This document shows, piece after piece, positions 8,784 to 17,630 of a stretch of 64,000 bases of DNA (positions are counted from its first letter, which is position 1; every line of letters starts with the position of its first letter). The position numbers were made by a program, and so were the translations under genes. Origin of the DNA: Kumtagia yinganensis (GTDB taxonomy: Bacteria; Pseudomonadota; Alphaproteobacteria; Rhizobiales; Rhizobiaceae); NCBI RefSeq assembly GCF_040081985.1, contig NZ_JBEBMH010000022.1:1-64000 (forward strand), read 5' to 3'. Below the pieces are notes generated by a model that saw only the letters and a list, made by a program, of their open reading frames with translations, searched no databases and was not told the origin of the DNA.

Positions 8784-8811
8784 TCTACGAGGTAAGCCCA
8801 AGGAGGGATCA
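8784..8811 (-). promoter_or_regulatory. RpoE (ChrR-type) promoter for DUF2147-photolyase-DUF2177
   Basis: Minus-strand TGATCC (8811-8806), 18-base spacer, TAGA (8787-8784). Geometry is identical to the two sites at 2603-2669. It would start transcription about 25 bases before the DUF2147 ATG. Confidence 0.7.
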
Positions 8812-8964
8812 TTCACACCGCAGCCCGCAAGCACCCTGCCGGCCACCTGCGAATGACCGCATGACGACCAACGCCACGTGGGAGCTCTCGCCCACAACCG
8901 CTTATATTTGCCAAAGGCACTCGTGGCGTCCCCACAGCTGCAGTGGCGAGGTCGAGCCGTGAAT

Positions 8965-8989
8965 GGAACTACGTCAATCCGCAGCCGTT
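8965..8989 (+). promoter_or_regulatory. EcfG-type general-stress promoter upstream of the KaiC-like gene
   Basis: GGAAC at 8965-8969, a 16-base spacer and CGTT at 8986-8989 match the alphaproteobacterial EcfG consensus GGAAC-N16/17-CGTT. It lies inside the longest possible reading frame of the KaiC-like gene and therefore supports a start downstream (GTG at 9021). Confidence 0.55.
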
Positions 8990-9020
8990 TACGGTGCCGG
9001 AACAAAAGGCTGGGGGCGAC

Positions 9021-10508
9021 GTGTTCAGCGACGATGCATCACCTATAGAGAGTGGAGTGGTCGGTCTCGACTACGTTCTTCGAGGCGGCTATGCTAAGTA
9101 CCGCTCTCATTTGGTCGAAGGTAGGCCAGGATCAGGCAAGACTACACTCGGTTTGCAGTTTCTGATCGACGGCGCCTCCCGTGGCGAAAAATGCCTCTAC
9201 ATCACCCTTTCGGAGAGCAAGCGCGAACTGCTTTCGGTTGCAGGCAGACACGGCTGGGACCTGGCCGGTGTCGAAATTCTCGAACTGGTGCCGCCGGAAC
9301 TCAGTCTCGACCCGTCCCAGTTGCAGACGCTGGTTCACTCGTCTGACCTTGAACTGGGCGAGACGGTAAACGCGGCGCTGGCTGAGATCGAGCGCATGAA
9401 GCCGGACCGGGTTGTGTTCGACTCGCTGTCGGAAATCCGACTTCTGTCGCAGGGTTCATTGCGATACCGCCGGCAGGTGTTGGCGCTGAAGAGCTTCTTC
9501 CTGCTTAACCATGCGACCGTACTGCTGCTCGACGACCTTACAGCGGAGCATGACGATCTCAATCTGCACTCGATCAGCCACGGCGTCATTCGCATGGAGC
9601 AGCTTACGCCCATCTATGGAGGGGAGCGTCGGCGACTGCGCGTCATCAAGATGCGCGGCGTGCAGATCCGCGGCGGGTTTCATGATTTCGTGATCCGGCC
9701 AGGCGGTGTGATCGTCTTCCCGCGTCTTGTCGCCTCGGACCACGAAGAGGCCACCCACGGATCGCCCGCATCCAGCGGGAACGCTGTGGACATCCTGCTT
9801 GGCGGCGGCCTCGACCGCGGTACCAGCACGCTGGTGATGGGCCCCTCCGGCGTCGGCAAGTCGACTATTGCGGCCTCGTACTGCCATGCGGCGCTTGTTC
9901 GTGAAGAACGGGTGCTCGTGCTGCTTTTTGATGAGACGAAGCGGATTTTCCTCGCGCGGGCGGCAGGCTTGGGAATGGATCTCCGGCCGTTCGTGGAGAC
10001 CGGCGACCTGATCCTGGAACAAATCGATCCGGCGGAATTGTCTCCTGGCGAATTGTCGGCGCGGATACAATCGGCGGTCGAGGGCCTCGACGCCAGGATC
10101 GTCGTTATCGACAGCTTGACGGGTTACCTCAACGCCATGTCGGAGGAGCAGCATCTGGTCCTGCAGATGCATGAGATTCTGACGTATCTCAACCAGAAGG
10201 GCGTGGTGACAATCCTGCTGCTGGCCAATCACGGATTGATCGGACAGATGGTGTCCCCGGTCGACATGACCTACCTCTGTGATTCAGTCATGCTCCTTCG
10301 GTTTTTTGAAAGCGGCGGCCGCGTTCGGCGCGCCATTTCAGTCGTCAAGAAGCGGGTCGGTCCACATGAGGATACGATCCGCGAGTTTCGGATTACCGGC
10401 GATGGCGTGAATGTCGGCGAACCTCTCGCCCAATTCCATGGAATTCTAACGGGGGTGCCGTCTTATGAAGGCAAGCATTCCGACCTGCTGGCAGACGAAA
10501 AGCCATGA
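9021..10508 (+). CDS. KaiC-like double RecA-fold ATPase
   Basis: Two tandem RecA/KaiC domains are visible. The first has Walker A EGRPGSGKTTLGLQF and Walker B DRVVFDSLSE. The second has Walker A GPSGVGKSTIAASY and Walker B ARIVVIDSLTGYL. The product is 495 residues from the GTG at 9021, which is preceded by a GGGGG run; a GTG at 8943 would give 521 residues but would place the EcfG-type promoter inside the gene. Its stop overlaps the next kinase (ATGA). No KaiA or KaiB is nearby. KaiC-like ATPases coupled to kinases occur in Rhizobiales stress signalling; a clock role is not supported. Confidence 0.88.
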   Translation: MFSDDASPIESGVVGLDYVLRGGYAKYRSHLVEGRPGSGKTTLGLQFLIDGASRGEKCLYITLSESKRELLSVAGRHGWDLAGVEILELVPPELSLDPSQLQTLVHSSDLELGETVNAALAEIERMKPDRVVFDSLSEIRLLSQGSLRYRRQVLALKSFFLLNHATVLLLDDLTAEHDDLNLHSISHGVIRMEQLTPIYGGERRRLRVIKMRGVQIRGGFHDFVIRPGGVIVFPRLVASDHEEATHGSPASSGNAVDILLGGGLDRGTSTLVMGPSGVGKSTIAASYCHAALVREERVLVLLFDETKRIFLARAAGLGMDLRPFVETGDLILEQIDPAELSPGELSARIQSAVEGLDARIVVIDSLTGYLNAMSEEQHLVLQMHEILTYLNQKGVVTILLLANHGLIGQMVSPVDMTYLCDSVMLLRFFESGGRVRRAISVVKKRVGPHEDTIREFRITGDGVNVGEPLAQFHGILTGVPSYEGKHSDLLADEKP

Positions 10509-11548
10509 CGCTGCCTGAGCCCGTCGCTCTCGTGCTTGCTCCTGTCGGAAGAGATGCGCAAATTGCTAGCGCTATTCTGGCGACCGGCAACATCCGCACT
10601 CGGATCTGCGACACTCTTGAAGCGACGCTGCCGCTTCTCGACGTTGCGCACTGCCTGGTAATCGCCGAAGAAGCCTTGACCAGTGCCGATCGCAACGAGT
10701 TTGCGAGTTGGCTCGACAATCAGCCTGCGTGGTCCGATTTCCCAATCGTGTTGTTGGTTATGCGAGGAAAGGAGGTCGACAAGCGTCTGACATTTCTCGA
10801 CCGGTACCTGATCGTGCTCGAACGACCCTTCCTGGCGTCGAGCCTCACAAATTCGGTTCGATCCGCCGTGCGAGCCCGTGACCGGCAGCTCGAAGTGAAG
10901 TCCTACATCGAACAGAAGCAGGAAGTTGCCGATCGCCAGCGCCTCCTGATCCGCGAACTGCATCATCGGGTCAAAAACACCTTGGCCAATGTGCGGGCGA
11001 TGATGGGCGCCACGGCTCGCTCGAGCGACAGCGTCGACGGCTTCGTGCGAGACTTCTCGGCCAGGATCGTGTCGCTTGCCGAGACGCATTCAATGCTGAC
11101 CGACGACTACTGGCAAACTGCCTCGCTGCAACGACTCCTGCTGGGGGAGTTGCGCCATTACGACACGACGGATCATCCGCGAATTCTATTGGATGGTCCA
11201 GAGGTCGCTCTTGTGGCCGACATAGCGATACCCGTCGGGATGGCGTTCCACGAACTTGCCTCCAACTCATCGAAATTCGGCTCGCTGTCGACTTCGCAGG
11301 GTGGTCTCGACGTGCGTTGGACGATTGACGATTCCGGCCCCATGCGTCAGGTCAACCTGGATTGGCGGGAGTACAACGGACCAGAAGTCCATCCACCGAA
11401 GCGACGGGGATTTGGTACGATATTGCTGGAGAAGGTGGTCGCGGTGCAGTGCGATGCCAAAGTTGCACTCCACTACCATCCGAGCGGCCTGCGCTTCACC
11501 ATGGCCCTTCCGCTTCGCGACACCAGGCTGGTCCCCTCGTACTCCTGA
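10505..11548 (+). CDS. HWE-family histidine kinase with degenerate receiver-like N-terminus
   Basis: The 347-residue cytoplasmic protein has a phospho-acceptor helix RELHHRVKNTLANVRAMMG (about residues 139-157), an N-box HELASNSSKFGSLS and the HWE-defining WRE (LDWREYNGP) followed by RRGFGTILLEK. The first 120 residues look receiver-like, but the usual phosphorylatable Asp position reads CLVIAEEA, so it is probably a pseudo-receiver. No membrane segment. It is translationally coupled to the KaiC-like ATPase, suggesting that the ATPase state is relayed to this kinase. Confidence 0.85.
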   Translation: MTLPEPVALVLAPVGRDAQIASAILATGNIRTRICDTLEATLPLLDVAHCLVIAEEALTSADRNEFASWLDNQPAWSDFPIVLLVMRGKEVDKRLTFLDRYLIVLERPFLASSLTNSVRSAVRARDRQLEVKSYIEQKQEVADRQRLLIRELHHRVKNTLANVRAMMGATARSSDSVDGFVRDFSARIVSLAETHSMLTDDYWQTASLQRLLLGELRHYDTTDHPRILLDGPEVALVADIAIPVGMAFHELASNSSKFGSLSTSQGGLDVRWTIDDSGPMRQVNLDWREYNGPEVHPPKRRGFGTILLEKVVAVQCDAKVALHYHPSGLRFTMALPLRDTRLVPSYS

Positions 11549-11630
11549 GGCTCAACCTCACGATCAGGTTCTGCTATGGCGGGGGCGGCCTATCGTTGAT
11601 AAGGGTGGCGAAAGCTAGGAACGGCCTTCC

Positions 11631-12728
11631 ATGACCTCCGATACCCATACGCCGGAGACGGTCGAGAAGCTGCTCGATACGCCCGATCTCGCAAGTGCCC
11701 TCGAAAGCGAACAGTTCAAGAAGTTTCTTGACCAGGTACCCATCGCAATCGCTGTTTCCGATTTGGGCGGGGTAGAACGGGTTGTCTATGCAAACCCAGA
11801 GTTCGAGAGGCTCTCGGGCATCGCTGCGGCAAAACTTGCGCAGGACAACTGGTCCTCGCTCGCCGGAACCGGGGTCGGCGAGCGAAAAGATCAGGCGCTG
11901 GTTAACGCGGTGGTCGAGGAAACTGATTTCGTGGGGACGTTCCGCCTGGAGCGGGGCGAAGCCAAGTCACCGGTGGTCGACGTTTATTCGAATGTGATCG
12001 AGGACGACGACGGCAAGCTTTGCTTCCGGCTGGTTGCGTTGGTTGACGTCTCGGCGCACGGGGAGAGCGAGACGCGCGACGTCGAGGACCGTGTCCGCGA
12101 AAAGGACACGCTGCTGCGCGAACTTCAGCACCGCGTCAAAAACAACCTTCAAATGATTACGGCCCTCATCCGGATGGAGACGCGCAATGCGACCGATTCG
12201 GACCATAAGAGGTTCGAGCGGCTTGCGGGGCGTGTCGATGCGCTTGCAATCCTTTACCAGACGCTGTCTGCCGACAGCCACAAGGAAGAGGTGGATCTGG
12301 GCGTCTATCTGAGCCAGATCGCTTCGGCGGTGATGACGTCGCATGCAGTGGAAGGCATCCGACTGGATATGAAGGTCGACACTTACCCGGTCTCGGTAAA
12401 CGTCGCCATGCCGACCGGGCTGGTGGTGAACGAGCTACTGACGAACGCGCTCAAGCATGCCTTTCAAGGGCGTGACGGTGGGACCATTACCTTGCATAGC
12501 ATCGTGAACGGCGACGGCTGCCGCGTTGTGGTCGCGGATGACGGGATCGGGCTCCCCGAGGGAGACACCTGGCCCAAGCAGGGTAAACTCGGCGCGCTTA
12601 TCGCACGTTCGCTGACCGAAAACGCCAAGGCCGAATTTGAGGTGAAGTCGAGCGCCGAAAAGGGTACCCGCGTGACAATCGTATTCAAGCGATCAGAAGC
12701 TGCCTCGGGTCCGGCAAAGGCTGGCTGA
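11631..12728 (+). CDS. PAS-domain histidine kinase, HisKA_2 type
   Basis: The 365-residue cytoplasmic protein has a PAS domain (about residues 25-145: FLDQVPIAIAVSDLGGVERV), the HisKA_2 phospho-acceptor LLRELQHRVKNNLQMITALI (about residues 160-180), and an ATPase domain with VVNELLTNALKHAF and VADDGIGLPEG. It follows the HWE kinase by 82 bases on the same strand and is probably in the same operon. Such kinases commonly feed the PhyR-EcfG general stress cascade in Rhizobiales; that link here is inferred from the upstream promoter. Confidence 0.88.
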   Translation: MTSDTHTPETVEKLLDTPDLASALESEQFKKFLDQVPIAIAVSDLGGVERVVYANPEFERLSGIAAAKLAQDNWSSLAGTGVGERKDQALVNAVVEETDFVGTFRLERGEAKSPVVDVYSNVIEDDDGKLCFRLVALVDVSAHGESETRDVEDRVREKDTLLRELQHRVKNNLQMITALIRMETRNATDSDHKRFERLAGRVDALAILYQTLSADSHKEEVDLGVYLSQIASAVMTSHAVEGIRLDMKVDTYPVSVNVAMPTGLVVNELLTNALKHAFQGRDGGTITLHSIVNGDGCRVVVADDGIGLPEGDTWPKQGKLGALIARSLTENAKAEFEVKSSAEKGTRVTIVFKRSEAASGPAKAG

Positions 12729-13321
12729 CCGAATTCGCTAGTCAACAGTGGCAGATGGTCGAGCAAAATTTTTACATTGCGCGATCCACCCCCAATTCGG
12801 TGCGTGCCGAGCGCAACCTCAATTTGGCGCTGAAGGCCTCGGCCCGTCAACAGCTTCATTGATCATTCACCCCAAACGGGCGTCCGGCGTGCGGCCTGCC
12901 CTCTTGAAACCTGGCAAATGACGGGCCTGTCCGTCGTGACTGCACACCCTTTTGCTGGGCCTCTCCAATCAAAACTGGACGCCAGCTTTGGAAAACGTTC
13001 CATATCGACAGAATCATTAGAATGTCCTCTGTGGATGGCTCCCGCATTGCAAGAGGTAATTCGAGATTATGGCGCGTTGGTCGGGTGCAGTCTTCTGTCC
13101 GGCCTGTTGATGCAGCCATTGGAGACTGCTGGCCCTGATGGGGTCGGCGAACAAGATCCCAATCTGCTTTGCAGGCTATGATGCCTCCGACATTCGACGG
13201 GTTGTCCCTGTTCCCGGCCTGACCGGTTTCGCCATCACATCGCTTCGCTCTCACAACCTCATGGAGCCGGCCGACCGGCTCGAACTGGATTTTTCTTCAA
13301 GGTTTCATCTCTGTCGCAGCT
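12729..13321 (+). other. Gene-free spacer between kinase operon and IS110 element
   Basis: I see no convincing gene in these 593 bases. Short open frames on both strands lack family motifs and ribosome-binding sites. The right part probably contains the downstream end of the IS110 element, whose boundary cannot be fixed because the family lacks clear terminal repeats. Confidence 0.4.
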
Positions 13322-14359
13322 TTACGCTGCAGAGACCGGGGCGTGGCGAGCTTGATACGTCTCGCCGCGGGCCATGACCGCCCAGACGACGCGGGCCATT
13401 TTGTTGGCCATGGCTACACTCGCCACGCGCGCCGGTTTGCGGGCAAGCAATGCTAGGAGGCGCGGATCCGCCGCCTCGGGCTTATGCCTCGCTCGGCGGA
13501 TCAGAGAGGTGGCGCCAATCACCAGGAGCTTTCTCAGATACCGATCACCCATCTTGGTGATGCGGCCGAGCCGGTCCTTACCACCACTCGAGTTTTGCGA
13601 GGGTGTGAGCCCCAGCCAGGCAGCAAACTCTCTACCTGAACGGAACTGTGCAGGATTGGCGACCGATGCAGCCAGTGCTGTTGCACCGACCGGGCCAATG
13701 CCAGGAATGTTCGATAGACGCCGTGCCACTTCGTCAGTTCTTTGCAGGGCAAGGATCGAACGGTCGATCGCCTGCAAACGGACATGGGTTTCGAGAACCT
13801 GTCCGCACAGGAGGCCTAGAATTTGCATCGCCATCGGCGGCACAGCTGGTGTCGTTTCCTTCGCTGCGATCTGCCGTGCCAGCCCAAGCGCCCGCAACAA
13901 ACCTTCAGGTATGTCGATGCCGAACTCGGCCAGCAGGCCTCGGATCATGTTGACCAGTTGCGTGCGCTGCTTGACCAGAAGATTGCGCGTGCGGTGAAGC
14001 GACAAGGCGGCGTGCTGCTCGGCAGACTTCATGGCCACGAACCGCATGGTCGGGCGTGTCACGGCTTCGCAGATCGCCTCCGCGTCCACCGCATCGTTCT
14101 TGCCGCGCTTCACATAAGGCTTCACGTAGGCTGGCGGCATCATGCGGACCTCATGGCCCAGCTTTGTCAGCTCTCGAGCCCAATGATGCGATGTCCCGCA
14201 CGCCTCCATGCCGATCAGAGAGGGCGGCAACTTGGTGAAGAACGGCAGAACTTGCGATCGCCGCAGTGCTTTGCGCACAACAACGTCTCCAGACGCGTCA
14301 ACGGCATGAACTTGAAAAACACGCTTGGCCAGATCGAGGCCCACGGTGGTAACCTGCAT
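13322..14359 (-). CDS. IS110-family DEDD transposase
   Basis: From the ATG at 14359 the product is 345 residues, normal for the family. The N-terminal RuvC-like DEDD domain shows GLDLAKRVFQVHAVD (first Asp), IGMEACGTSHHWA (Glu) and GKNDAVDAEAICEA (Asp pair). The C-terminal transposase_20 domain contains LSNIPGIGPVGATALAASV and GREFAAWLGLTPSQNSSGGK with the catalytic Ser. The frame is complete, so the enzyme may be active. The open frame extends to 14410, but the ATG at 14359 aligns with the usual start of the DEDD fold. Confidence 0.93.
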   Translation of the reverse strand: MQVTTVGLDLAKRVFQVHAVDASGDVVVRKALRRSQVLPFFTKLPPSLIGMEACGTSHHWARELTKLGHEVRMMPPAYVKPYVKRGKNDAVDAEAICEAVTRPTMRFVAMKSAEQHAALSLHRTRNLLVKQRTQLVNMIRGLLAEFGIDIPEGLLRALGLARQIAAKETTPAVPPMAMQILGLLCGQVLETHVRLQAIDRSILALQRTDEVARRLSNIPGIGPVGATALAASVANPAQFRSGREFAAWLGLTPSQNSSGGKDRLGRITKMGDRYLRKLLVIGATSLIRRARHKPEAADPRLLALLARKPARVASVAMANKMARVVWAVMARGETYQARHAPVSAA

Positions 14360-14560
14360 GGCGGATGGCTCCTTTATTCGGGTTGCCTGATAGCAAACCC
14401 AATTTGGCACTCAGATGCCGGGAGCGGGAGCCATCCACCTCATCTGCTTTCAGGATGCGGTCGCCACCCGGCCACCGGCCGACGTTGGGCGCGTTGCTGA
14501 CTGGCAGCTTCGGGGCCGTGTCCGGAGGGTCCGCTTTTGAGAAACCTTGGCAGTAATAAA
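14360..14560 (-). other. Candidate bridge-RNA region of the IS110 element
   Basis: In IS110-group elements the non-coding end upstream of the recombinase encodes a structured bridge RNA that pairs with donor and target DNA. This non-coding stretch lies in the expected place and orientation. I could not define loops or guide segments by eye, so this is a positional inference. Confidence 0.3.
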
Positions 14561-14619
14561 ACTGCCATTCTGGATCCACGGCTATCAGGAAAGGTCTGCC
14601 TAGTCAGCTCACGACCCCG

Positions 14620-14775
14620 AGGCTGTGTGAAAACTCGACCCATCGCACAACCCGTAGAATTCTATCCTCTGTGAATGGCTTTGGCAGCGCATAGGCAGCA
14701 TGCCGTTCCTGCACTGGGGATAATCGGGAATGACCTTCTCAGAACTTCGCTGAGCGCCGAGTTTTCACACGGCCT
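14620..14775. mobile_element. 156-bp MITE-like element with 18-bp terminal inverted repeats
   Basis: The left end AGGCTGTGTGAAAACTCG (14620-14637) is the reverse complement of the right end (14758-14775) with a single mismatch. The 120 bases between contain no gene. This is the structure of a miniature inverted-repeat element mobilised in trans. No clear target-site duplication was seen, and the parent element is not in the window. Confidence 0.65.
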
Positions 14776-14964
14776 CCACCCCTTCAAGGACGTCAAGCGA
14801 TAGTGCGTCGGATTCGGTTGCGGCAGTAGGAGGTGCGCCCCTACGCCCGTAGCGCACAATTGAGGCCTCACTCCCGAAATCTGGGAACACTACATCGCCC
14901 GGACCTGTCAATCGCCCCCGGCCCCGATTGCAGCATGACGTTAGGGTAGCATGTCTGAACAATC

Positions 14965-15826
14965 TCAAGGGAGCATTCCGAAGACGAAAGTTGCAAGCGG
15001 CGTCGCGCTCATCTCGACTTCGACATATCCTTGGGCTTCCATCATCGCCTTGATGTCGGCCGGATCGCTTATTTCGCCACCGCTTCGAAGTGTTCTCAGA
15101 TTGGCCATGAACGCCAAAAAAGGGTCCTCTGGATGGGTATAGACGCCAGCGACGAGATAGGCATTGCTGACCGAGGCGCGCGCGATCAAGGGCAGCCTCG
15201 ACGATTGGGCGCTTCAGGAACATTGTCGGCAGCCAAGCCAACGAGTACCTGTCGTACTCGTCCAGCCTTGAAACGTCGAGGTTACGCACACTCACGCGAT
15301 CCGCGTAAGGGCTCTCGGCGACGTTTTGCTTGGCGAGTTCCAGCGCCGGTTCCCAGATGTCGATCCCGTCAACCCTGATATTGGGGCAAGTCCTGGCCGC
15401 TTCGAGCGCAATCCCAGCAACCCCGGTGCCGACATCCAGAAATGTGCCCTGGAACGCTTCACGCATCTTCGGGTGCACGTCGGCGATGGCATTGATGCGT
15501 GTGAAGACGCTTTTGGAAGCGCGACCCATGACCTGCATCGCAGCGGGATCAAAAATCTCCCAGTTTGATCCCCGCTCCGGATTGTGAAAAAGTTCGCCGG
15601 CCTCGCTCAGAGCCATCTCGACCATGGCCAAGGCAAGTGACGCCTGCACCTTATCGGTTCCATCCACGACATCCCCGAGAGCCATCTTTGCACCAAGATC
15701 AATCTGCTCTCGAATGTCCGGAGCTACTGGAGGGCCGGAGCGCAGCCTGATGGAAGCACCGACAAGCGCCTGCATCCGTGTGGATTTAGCTAACTCTTGA
15801 ATTCGCGGGATAAAGGTCTCAGACAT
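14965..15826 (-). pseudogene. Class I SAM-dependent methyltransferase, frameshifted
   Basis: Starting MSETFIPRIQELAKSTRMQA, the frame encodes a dimerisation-like N-terminus and SAM motif I FLDVGTGVAGIALEAAR, followed by VDGIDIWEPALELAK. Near 15175-15195 the reading frame is lost. The remainder (IARASVSNAYLVAGVYTHPE ... ATFVFGMLP) continues in another frame to a stop at 14965. A single indel explains the break. The gene lies between a MITE/IS110 cluster and the GMC oxidoreductase. Substrate unknown. Confidence 0.75.
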
Positions 15827-15890
15827 TCGTTGCACTCGTAGGTAGGGAGGGGCAGCTATCTCGCTCGTCTGCGCCTGGACGCGGACAGCC

Positions 15891-17507
15891 CTAAAGGCCA
15901 TACATGCGCCGCAGCATTTGTGCTGCCCGCTCCCCGATGACCGCGCAGGGTGCCTGTGTGTTGCCAGTTGTCACCCTCGGCAGGATCGAGCCGTCCGCCA
16001 CGCGCAGGCCCTTTACCCCGTGAACTGCAAGCGTGGCGTCGACAACCGACATCTCATCGAGACCCATCCTCGCGGTGCCGCACTGATGCCAGTAGGTGAC
16101 CGCCGCATCGCGAATGAAATTGTCGTCTGCCTTGCTGCCCGCGCCAGGAATGACCTCGCGTTTTACGTAGGGCCGGAACGCCTTGGCGCTGCCGAGTTCG
16201 CGGCAGAGTTTGACGCAGGCTCTGGCAGCGTCCTTGTCCGCCCAGGTCGACATCATGTGGGCATCGACAAGGGGTGTATCCGAAGGGTCCGCCGTCTTCA
16301 GCCGGACCCGGCCACGGCTCGTCGGGTGCGCGAGCCCGGCAAACATCGTCCACCCGTGCGCAGGGACGCCCCGCGCGGCCGTGCGCTCGCTCGGTACTGG
16401 AAACTCCACCTGGCAGAACAGCAGGTCCGGAGCATCAAGCTCCGGCCGGCTTTTCCAATAGAGCGTCGCCTCGCTGCCGTTGTTGCGCGGAGGCATAGGC
16501 TCGCGATGCTCCCAGGTGCAGCCGAACGACACGTGGTCCTGCAGATTGTAGCCTACGCCGGGAAGGTGCTGCATGAGCGGAATGCCGTGGCGTTCAAGCT
16601 CGCTGCAATCGCCAAGACCCGACAGCATGAGCACCTTTGGGGTATTGATCGCGCCCGTGGAGAGGACGATCTCAGTGCTTGCGACAATCGACAAAATCGC
16701 GCCGCCGCGATCGATCTCCACGCCCACGGCGCGGCGCCCGTCGAACAGGATCCGGCGAACCGACGTTTCGGTCAAGACTGTGAGATTGGGCCGATCCGTC
16801 CAAGGCTGGACATAGGCCCGGTAGAGCGAGTGGCGCCTCCCATCACGGACGAGCATGTCGCTGTAGGCGGCGCCGCCGGCGCTTTCCATCATCCGGCCGT
16901 TCGGGCTGTCGAACCGCGGGATGCCAAGTTCCTCGGCGGCGTCGAGCATAGCTCCGGCAAGAGGGCTCGGATCGCACGGAGGCTGGACCCACACCGGTCC
17001 TGACGTACCGCGATAGTGCGGGTCAGGCGCGCCTTGCCAATTCTCGATCCGGCGATAGATGTCGAGCACGGACTCGTAGCCCCAGCCCGGATCGCCGGAT
17101 ACTTCGGCGAAGTGATCCCAGTCGCCGCGGTGGCCGCGTGCCCATACCATGACGTTGACGCTGGAGCCTCCCCCGAGCCCCTTGCCCATGGACATCGAGA
17201 GTGCACGTCCATTGAGATGGGGATTGGGCTCCGCTTGGAATCCCCAGTCGCGCTCGCTGCCGAGATTGGCGGGCCACTGGCTCGGGTCGAGCACGGCTTC
17301 GGCCTCGTCATGCCCTCCTGCTTCGATCAGGAGCACGTCGCACGCGGCATTCTCGGCAAGGCGGCGGGCAATCACGGACCCTGACGAGCCGGCGCCGCAA
17401 ACGATAAAGTCGTAGGTCGGCTTGAGATTGGCCGTCAGTTGCGCCTGGTTGTTGCGCGCACGCCTGTAGAAGTCTTTGCTCTCGTCGGTGAAGGAAGTGC
17501 TTGCCAT
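15891..17507 (-). CDS. GMC-family FAD oxidoreductase (choline/alcohol dehydrogenase-like)
   Basis: The 538-residue protein has the FAD-binding motif DFIVCGAGSSGSVIARRLAE (about residues 33-52), GMC signature 1 region GKGLGGGSSVNVMVWARG, GMC signature 2 region LSTGAINTPKVLMLSGLG, and the catalytic HQCGTARMG near the C-terminus followed by RVADGSILPRVTTGNTQAP. The family oxidises alcohols to aldehydes, passing electrons to FAD. An N-terminal extension of about 30 residues precedes the FAD fold. Substrate cannot be assigned. No obvious partner gene lies nearby; the adjacent methyltransferase is broken. Confidence 0.9.
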   Translation of the reverse strand: MASTSFTDESKDFYRRARNNQAQLTANLKPTYDFIVCGAGSSGSVIARRLAENAACDVLLIEAGGHDEAEAVLDPSQWPANLGSERDWGFQAEPNPHLNGRALSMSMGKGLGGGSSVNVMVWARGHRGDWDHFAEVSGDPGWGYESVLDIYRRIENWQGAPDPHYRGTSGPVWVQPPCDPSPLAGAMLDAAEELGIPRFDSPNGRMMESAGGAAYSDMLVRDGRRHSLYRAYVQPWTDRPNLTVLTETSVRRILFDGRRAVGVEIDRGGAILSIVASTEIVLSTGAINTPKVLMLSGLGDCSELERHGIPLMQHLPGVGYNLQDHVSFGCTWEHREPMPPRNNGSEATLYWKSRPELDAPDLLFCQVEFPVPSERTAARGVPAHGWTMFAGLAHPTSRGRVRLKTADPSDTPLVDAHMMSTWADKDAARACVKLCRELGSAKAFRPYVKREVIPGAGSKADDNFIRDAAVTYWHQCGTARMGLDEMSVVDATLAVHGVKGLRVADGSILPRVTTGNTQAPCAVIGERAAQMLRRMYGL

Positions 17508-17630
17508 TGATTTTGGCCTTTTCTTGCAATGAATGATCAGCCGGCGTGCCGGATTGCCCGCGAGAAATCCGGCACGGCGAAGGCAATTGTCTCGTCGATC
17601 CTGGTATGTTGTCCGCCGGGTGCGGACGAA

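Larger units (their letters stand above)
13322..14560 (-). mobile_element. IS110-family insertion sequence (boundaries approximate)
   Basis: The element is defined by its intact DEDD transposase plus the roughly 200-base non-coding stretch upstream of it. IS110 elements lack inverted repeats and usually make no target duplication, so the limits given are estimates only. It separates the KaiC-kinase operon from a degraded methyltransferase gene. Confidence 0.7.

Noticed and set aside
8943..9020. The longest start of the KaiC-like gene (GTG at 8943)
   Set aside because: A perfect EcfG-type promoter lies inside it, and the extra residues precede the conserved KaiC domain without family support.
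12856..13254. A 132-codon minus-strand gene between the kinase operon and the IS110 element
   Set aside because: No ribosome-binding site, no domain, and amino-acid composition typical of random GC-rich frames.
13322..14410. A longer IS110 transposase starting at 14410
   Set aside because: The 17 extra residues are not part of the DEDD fold; the ATG at 14359 fits the usual N-terminus.
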